Below, one piece after another: positions 1 to 4,476 of a DNA stretch of 6,868 bases (positions within the stretch are counted from its first letter, which is position 1; every line of letters starts with the position of its first letter). Source of the DNA: an uncultured Muribaculaceae bacterium (GTDB lineage: Bacteria; Bacteroidota; Bacteroidia; Bacteroidales; Muribaculaceae); the NCBI GenBank assembly GCA_905209725.1, contig CAJLTZ010000106.1, positions 1 through 6,868 on the forward strand. The letters run 5' to 3'. The translations under genes and the position numbers were made by a program. The notes under the pieces were generated by a model. That model was given only the letters and a program-made list of their open reading frames with translations. It was not told the DNA's origin and did no database searches.

Positions 1-46
1 GCCTTGTTTTTTATCCTGCCGGTGTAAAAATCCCAAAATTTTTATC

Positions 47-54
47 TAAATTTG
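47..54 (+). promoter_or_regulatory. Probable -7 element of the regulator gene promoter
   Basis: The octamer TAAATTTG matches the Bacteroidota primary-sigma -7 consensus TAnnTTTG exactly and is the same octamer seen in the promoter at 2200-2207. No good -33 TTG lies at the usual distance; the nearest candidate is GTG at 22-24, so this may be an activator-dependent or weak promoter. Transcription would start near 60, leaving a leader of about 20 nt before the ATG at 82. Confidence 0.55.
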
Positions 55-81
55 CGGATATTATCCAAATCAACACCAATC

Positions 82-1776
82 ATGGCTTCGATGCGAAAGG
101 TCGACATACTGCCGTTTATCATAGCCGCGTTGATATATGTCAGCGCATTGACGGCCCACGCGCTGGCCCCGACCGACTATGTGAAGCTCGAATCAGTCCC
201 CTCGTCGGAGCTGATCGGGCGCGCTTCGTCATACATTGATGCCGACACCCTGCTCGAGAAGGCCGTCACTGCGCTCAGCGTAGTGGCCAACCGGTATTAC
301 AACAATCCCTCCGACAAAGAGGCCCGCAAGAACGCTGTCATTGCCATGTTGCATCTCGGCAATATTTACAGCTTCCGCATCTTCGACATCCCGAAAGCAT
401 ACACCAACCTATCGACGGCCCGCATGATAGCCGAAGAGGATGGCGACAACTATAACCTTGCCCAGATTCTCACCCGGCTCGCCAACATATACACCGTCTG
501 CGACTATGAGGATAATACGCAGACCGACAACATAAGAAACCTCCTCACCCAGGCGATGGACTGTGCTCTCAAAAGTAAGAACGAGGACATCATGGCCCGC
601 CTATGCTTCAACATGTCGCTAATACAGCTTCACGAAAATGGATGGGGCGCATATGCTGGAGCCATAAATAAAGTAGCCGCCCACCGCTTTCCTCCATCAT
701 CCCCATACGGGCGGCTGTGTGCCGACGTGCTTTCGGGAATGAGGGCTTATTTTAAAGGTGACTACACGACGGCTGAGACCTCTCTCAAGAAAGCCCTCGA
801 CATCGCCCCGCGCGACGAAACCTTCAGAGAGCGGTATCTATATGGTATAATGTATCTTCTGCAGTATGTCTATGACCACAAACAGGATTATGTGGCCGAG
901 GAGGAGATACTGCGCGAACGGCTGAAGCTCACACGGGACCTCGGGCTCGTCGATTATGAGCTCTACACCTACATGCACATGAAGAATTTCTTCAAACGCA
1001 TCGAGAAGCCCGATTCGGCCGACAAATACCGGTTCAAATACCTTATGCTCAAAGATGAGCTTGAGCAGAAATCCTGCCTCACCAAAGTGGGCAACCTCGA
1101 GATGCTCCGCCAGATGGAGAAGGCCAACGATAAAATCCGTGAGCTGTCAATCAAGCGGCAGAGGGAGCGGCGTAATCTCACAATAGCGATAGCCATAATC
1201 GCCGTTGTGGTAATCCTGACGGTCGTGCTCGCATATATGGTCCTCAACCTCCGCCGAAACCATCGGATACTCTTCGAGAAAAACCGCGAACTGCTCGACC
1301 TCGAGACTCACTACCGCATGGTGATAAACCATCTGGAGGAGGCTGCGGACGCTGCACAGAGGGTAGACCCCCCGGACCAAAAGGGGGATGAATCCATCGA
1401 TAAGGACAGCGAGCCGCCCGAAGAATACCTCCGCCTCCTTTTCTCGAGAATCCTGAAGTTCTTGGACGCCTCATCCGAAATATACGCCCAGGGATTCGGC
1501 ATAGACGACCTCGCCACATTCCTCAGCGAGCCGCAGCGCAATGTCTCGAAAGCAATCAACGCATGCGCCGGCACGAATTTCCGCCAGTTTCTCAACAGCT
1601 ACCGCATCCGCGAGGCATGCCGCATAATGCAGGCCTCCGACTTCGAGGTGTACACTGTAGAATATGTCGCGGAGAAGGTAGGGCTGAAGTCGCGCACATC
1701 GTTCGCTTCTCTATTCAAGAAAACCATCGGTCTCACTCCGTCGGAATACTGGCGCATGTGCCACAAAGAAAGCTGA
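82..1776 (+). CDS. Membrane-anchored TPR-like sensor with AraC-type HTH output domain
   Basis: This is a predicted one-piece transmembrane transcriptional regulator of 564 residues. Residues 1-30 form a hydrophobic signal sequence ending near Ala-His-Ala. About 40-340 is alpha-helical, with repeated pairs typical of TPR-like repeats (segments with the GDY-TAE-SLKKAL pattern), and should lie outside the inner membrane. About 366-388 is a strongly hydrophobic helix (a run of I, A, V and L) followed by Arg-Arg, so the C-terminus is cytoplasmic. A charged linker follows. About 473-560 is an AraC-type double helix-turn-helix: the second half has the family pattern of VAEKVGLKSRTSFASLFKK followed by GLTPSEYWR. 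The layout resembles other Bacteroidota regulators that join a periplasmic sensor to an AraC-type output. The signal sensed and the targets are unknown. The ATG at 82 is preferred; an ATG at 91 is also possible. An in-frame TTG at 52 lies inside the -7 box and would not be transcribed. Confidence 0.85.
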   Translation: MASMRKVDILPFIIAALIYVSALTAHALAPTDYVKLESVPSSELIGRASSYIDADTLLEKAVTALSVVANRYYNNPSDKEARKNAVIAMLHLGNIYSFRIFDIPKAYTNLSTARMIAEEDGDNYNLAQILTRLANIYTVCDYEDNTQTDNIRNLLTQAMDCALKSKNEDIMARLCFNMSLIQLHENGWGAYAGAINKVAAHRFPPSSPYGRLCADVLSGMRAYFKGDYTTAETSLKKALDIAPRDETFRERYLYGIMYLLQYVYDHKQDYVAEEEILRERLKLTRDLGLVDYELYTYMHMKNFFKRIEKPDSADKYRFKYLMLKDELEQKSCLTKVGNLEMLRQMEKANDKIRELSIKRQRERRNLTIAIAIIAVVVILTVVLAYMVLNLRRNHRILFEKNRELLDLETHYRMVINHLEEAADAAQRVDPPDQKGDESIDKDSEPPEEYLRLLFSRILKFLDASSEIYAQGFGIDDLATFLSEPQRNVSKAINACAGTNFRQFLNSYRIREACRIMQASDFEVYTVEYVAEKVGLKSRTSFASLFKKTIGLTPSEYWRMCHKES

Positions 1777-1827
1777 TGTGAGCGACGACGATTGAATATT
1801 ACATCCGAAAAATCATGTAAGTAGATG

Positions 1828-2027
1828 TTCAAATTAAACACATATTAGATTCGCAATAGATTTTGAGCAGATTCGTCGCTTGAGCGAAGGAGCGATGCGG
1901 GCATCGCGACTGAGGAAAGAGGCGAAGATGCCAAAATATATGCGAAGATGATATGTGAGTTAATAAATTCATAAATCATCTTTAAGTTGTACAATAGCCA
2001 TTCTATTTATTAACGATTTAATTTGAA
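1828..2027. repeat. 11-bp inverted repeat pair flanking the foldback
   Basis: TTCAAATTAAA at 1828-1838 is the exact reverse complement of TTTAATTTGAA at 2017-2027. The left copy abuts the foldback directly; the right copy is about 60 bp beyond it. No target-site duplication is evident outside the pair. The sequence is A+T-rich, so chance is possible. Confidence 0.35.
1839..1957. repeat. Long imperfect foldback (inverted repeat) element
   Basis: The left arm starts CACATATTAGATTCGCA and the reverse complement of the right arm starts CACATATCATCTTCGCA. Similarity continues through TTTTG, GCA and TTCG to a central perfect hairpin GCGATG-CGGG-CATCGC (1892-1907). Each arm holds a repeated unit: AGATTCG at 1847-1853 and 1869-1875 on the left, GCGAAGATG at 1922-1930 and 1942-1950 on the right. 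A local hairpin TCGC-TTGA-GCGA sits at 1876-1887, opposite a purine-rich stretch at 1908-1921. It encodes no protein that I can see. It could be an interspersed palindromic (REP- or MITE-like) element or a structured RNA in the 3' region of the regulator transcript. Its presence elsewhere in the genome was not tested. Confidence 0.7.
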
Positions 2028-2041
2028 AACAGCTACTTATA

Positions 2042-2070
2042 CAGGCCGGCGCCCCCGGTCTGCTTTTTTT
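2042..2070 (+). terminator. Rho-independent terminator
   Basis: CAGGCCGG (2042-2049) pairs with CCGGTCTG (2055-2062) with one G-U wobble around a 5-nt loop CGCCC. A C and then seven T residues (2064-2070) follow directly. The orientation serves plus-strand transcripts, so it would end the regulator transcript about 265 nt after its stop codon, with the foldback inside that 3' untranslated region, and insulate the secreted-protein genes downstream. Confidence 0.8.
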
Positions 2071-2136
2071 ATTTACAAAAGCTCTTACTGCGCGTCCTGC
2101 ATCCTCGACAAATCCCTTGTTTTAAGACATGACGAC

Positions 2137-2158
2137 GTATTAAAACGCGATTTAATAC
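2137..2158. promoter_or_regulatory. Dyad symmetry, possible operator or activator site
   Basis: GTATTAAA (2137-2144) and TTTAATAC (2151-2158) form a perfect 8-bp inverted repeat with the 6-bp spacer ACGCGA. The centre lies about 32 bp upstream of the -33 TTG, near -66 relative to the predicted transcription start, where a dimeric activator could contact the promoter. Sequence symmetry is the only evidence; the protein that would bind is unknown. Confidence 0.4.
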
Positions 2159-2178
2159 ACCGAACGTCACGATTTCTC

Positions 2179-2207
2179 TTGTTTCTATGTTTTTTGTCTT
2201 AAATTTG
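2179..2207 (+). promoter_or_regulatory. Bacteroidota-type promoter for the secreted-protein genes
   Basis: A -33 TTG at 2179-2181 and a -7 TAAATTTG at 2200-2207 are separated by 18 bp, fitting the Bacteroidota consensus well. Transcription should begin near 2214, giving a leader of about 60 nt before the ATG at 2275. That leader is A+T-rich near the start codon and has no Shine-Dalgarno, as is usual in this phylum. Confidence 0.75.
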
Positions 2208-2274
2208 CAATCGGGATCGTTCCGGTTCCCCAACCTAACCAGCCTATAATTTAGTTCTTAATAACAGACACATT

Positions 2275-4386
2275 ATGAAAAAAATTTTACTGACATCTAT
2301 CGTTGCAGCCTCCGCACTTCTCTTCTGCGGCAGCGCCTCTGCGGTGAAGGTGACCGTGACCCCGTTAGGCGAACGTCCCTCTGACAACCGCATGAAATCC
2401 GTGACGGTCTCCAAGGCAGACCTCCTCGTATCCGAAGACTTCAGCGCTTTCACCGAGGGTACCAATGAAAATCCCGATTGGGACAACCTCCTCTGCAGCT
2501 ATTCCTCCAATCCCTTAATCAACCCTGAGCTCACTCACGGAGCACAGTGGGAGGGTCACCGTGTGGCTATGGCGGGCGGCTCGGCAGGTCTCTTCAACCT
2601 CAACCCCTCCGACCCCTCCTATATATGCACTCCAAAGATGGACTATTCAGGCTCAATCACCGTCACCTTCCTCGCTAAGGCACTCTATACAGAATGGGAG
2701 GAACCAGACGAGAACGGCAAAGTGCAAAAGTGGCACTTCACCAGCTCCACACTCATGGCCCGTATGGTCACAGACGACAGTAACGACCAATTCGACTTCG
2801 GACCGGACTTCTCCGACGGAAACTTTGAAATGTGCCCCCTTTTCCCCGACCAGGGATGGTGTGAGGTGACAATCGAATTCGACAACTATAGCGCTTACAA
2901 CAACGCATCCTTCATGATCGCTTGCTCAGGCCACATGCTCGTAGACGACGTGAAAATCACACAGTCGATCGACAAGTTTATCGGCGGCCCTGTAGTAGAA
3001 GGTTTCACTGCCGCTACCGAAGACTCCTTCACAGTAGCCTTCCAGCCCGTACGTAAATCCTCCAACTACTACGTATATCTCTACGAGCTTAAAGGCTATG
3101 ACGAAGACGGCAACCCCCAGTACAAGACAGTGAAACCCTACAAATACCTCTTCTCCGAGGAAGATCTCAAGCAGATCGAGGAGATGGGATACACCATAGA
3201 AGAGTATATTGAAGAGATGGCCAAGATGTATGGTGTGTCGGTAGACGAACTTCTCGATATGCTCATCCCCCAGAATGGTCCCTACAACCACGTTGCGATC
3301 GTCGACGGCAAGAAAGGCGCCACTCTCTACACCTTCACATACGAAGGCCTCGATCCCGCCAAGCAGTACTACTTCGACGTGCGTAGCCACAACAAACACA
3401 TGTTCTCTCCCGAGAATATCCGTCCGGTGAACGTAATCGGTACTCCCGAAAACCTTCCGGCCACCGACGTCACCGAAACCGGCTTCACCGCCAACTGGAG
3501 CAAGATCACCAAGGCCGAGGGCTATACAGTAGTCCTCTACGGTGTGAACCAGGCTACCGAGGATGAGGAGAACTTCATCGTATTCGAGGAAGACTTCGAT
3601 CCCACCAACGACCTCACCGACGCCACCGACATCAACAACCCCGAGCCCACCGGTGAAAGCAGCGACATCGTATTCGACGACCTCACCTCTACACCCGGCT
3701 GGACATTCGGCAACGACGACTACATCCTCCTCGTGAAGGGCAAAGCCGGTCTCGGTGTGGACAACTACGGCTGCTACCGCCTGACTTCCCCGACATTCTA
3801 TGTAGCCAACGCCGACAAGGCCACCATCTCCCTCTGTGTGGAAAGCCCCATCAAGGACTACGAGGTACGCATCCGCTTTGCCGACGAGGTAGTAGCCCTC
3901 CAGGCTGACGGCAACAAACTCGAGGGCGAAGTCACACTCCCGACAAAAGGCCTTAAAGAGACCAACTTCGCAATCTCCGGTCCCGACGAAGCTCCTATCT
4001 TCATCGACTATATCACCATAACCCAGCCCCTGAAGAAGGGCGACAACACCTACACATGGCTCGGCCGCTACGACGTAGAGAAGGATAACACTTCCTTCAA
4101 GTTCGAAGACCTCGACAAAGACGCATTCGGATTCTACGCATTCCGCGCCGGCGCATGGATGGGCGAAGGCAAGAAGAAAATCGAGTCTATGGATGCAGGA
4201 CGCATGATCGTAGACCTCACCACCGGCAAGTCAGAGTTCGATATCGTTGACGAAATCAAGGCTGTTGGCGACGCTGTGGAAGTAGCTCGCTATACTCTCG
4301 ACGGCCGTCTGATAGACCGTCCTGTACCCGGTATCAACATCGTACGTTTCAGCGATGGTTCCGTTAAAAAAGTGTTAGTGAAATGA
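2275..4386 (+). CDS. Secreted multidomain jelly-roll/fibronectin type III protein with C-terminal sorting-like tail
   Basis: A 703-residue predicted exported protein. Residues 1-23 are a signal peptide (Lys-Lys, hydrophobic core, cleavage after Ala-Ser-Ala). About 50-230 resembles a choice-of-anchor-J-type jelly roll: it opens with SEDFSAFTEG and closes with MLVDDVKITQ. About 237-386 is a fibronectin type III-like domain (closing YTFTYEGLDPAKQYYFDVRS) carrying an acidic helical insert near 293-330. A second fibronectin-like domain starts near 392 (TETGFTANWSKITKAEGYTV), is interrupted at about 434-584 by a second jelly-roll-like segment (opening FEEDFDP, closing IDYITITQ), and resumes at about 590-640. 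The last 36 residues (YTLDGRLI, then PGINIVRFSDGSVKKVLVK) resemble a type A C-terminal sorting domain. No catalytic motif is recognised, so adhesion or glycan or matrix binding at the cell surface is only an inference. It probably shares a transcript with the following gene. Confidence 0.85.
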   Translation: MKKILLTSIVAASALLFCGSASAVKVTVTPLGERPSDNRMKSVTVSKADLLVSEDFSAFTEGTNENPDWDNLLCSYSSNPLINPELTHGAQWEGHRVAMAGGSAGLFNLNPSDPSYICTPKMDYSGSITVTFLAKALYTEWEEPDENGKVQKWHFTSSTLMARMVTDDSNDQFDFGPDFSDGNFEMCPLFPDQGWCEVTIEFDNYSAYNNASFMIACSGHMLVDDVKITQSIDKFIGGPVVEGFTAATEDSFTVAFQPVRKSSNYYVYLYELKGYDEDGNPQYKTVKPYKYLFSEEDLKQIEEMGYTIEEYIEEMAKMYGVSVDELLDMLIPQNGPYNHVAIVDGKKGATLYTFTYEGLDPAKQYYFDVRSHNKHMFSPENIRPVNVIGTPENLPATDVTETGFTANWSKITKAEGYTVVLYGVNQATEDEENFIVFEEDFDPTNDLTDATDINNPEPTGESSDIVFDDLTSTPGWTFGNDDYILLVKGKAGLGVDNYGCYRLTSPTFYVANADKATISLCVESPIKDYEVRIRFADEVVALQADGNKLEGEVTLPTKGLKETNFAISGPDEAPIFIDYITITQPLKKGDNTYTWLGRYDVEKDNTSFKFEDLDKDAFGFYAFRAGAWMGEGKKKIESMDAGRMIVDLTTGKSEFDIVDEIKAVGDAVEVARYTLDGRLIDRPVPGINIVRFSDGSVKKVLVK

Positions 4387-4407
4387 TTCAGTAAAGGCAG
4401 ACTGAAT
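4386..4407 (+). other. Small hairpin at the stop codon
   Basis: ATTCAGT (4386-4392) and ACTGAAT (4401-4407) are perfect inverted repeats with an 8-nt loop, beginning on the last base of the stop codon. No T-run follows. It may help protect or punctuate the transcript; it is short and could be incidental. Confidence 0.4.
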
Positions 4408-4419
4408 AATTGAATCGCA

Positions 4420-4452
4420 GGAGTTGTCGGGCATCGGTTGCCCGGCAACTCC
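4420..4452 (+). other. Strong intergenic hairpin without a U-tract
   Basis: GGAGTTGTCGGGCA (4420-4433) pairs over 14 bp, with a single G-U wobble, to TGCCCGGCAACTCC (4439-4452) around the 5-nt loop TCGGT. CATTACAATTAAAATCC follows, so there is no U-run, and none on the other strand either. It is unlikely to be a classical terminator. A processing, stabilising or attenuating element between two co-transcribed genes fits better. The stem ends 24 nt before the next start codon. Confidence 0.65.
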
Positions 4453-4476
4453 ATTACAATTAAAATCCACCACACT

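Noticed and set aside
1828..1957. CRISPR array or tandem repeat
   Set aside because: Only two copies of short units per arm, in inverted arrangement; there are no regular spacers.
2018..2025. TTAATTTG as a -7 box for a small RNA ahead of the terminator
   Set aside because: It is one base off the consensus, has no -33 TTG at suitable distance, and would give a transcript of only about 40 nt.
2275..2343. Possible lipobox (Leu-Leu-Phe-Cys18) in the signal peptide of the multidomain protein
   Set aside because: Phe just before the Cys does not fit a lipobox, and a good signal peptidase I site (Ala-Ser-Ala) follows at residue 23.
2926..3399. 157-codon open frame on the minus strand inside the secreted multidomain gene
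   Set aside because: It lies wholly antisense to a convincing protein with a signal peptide and domains; its composition (Val- and Phe-rich, no motif) fits a shadow frame.
4420..4452. Rho-independent terminator between the two secreted-protein genes
   Set aside because: The stem is strong but no T-run follows on either strand, and no promoter is visible for the next gene.
4438..4476. In-frame TTG start for the Omp28-like gene
   Set aside because: It sits inside the 14-bp hairpin and would place 13 polar residues ahead of an otherwise ideal signal peptide starting at 4477.
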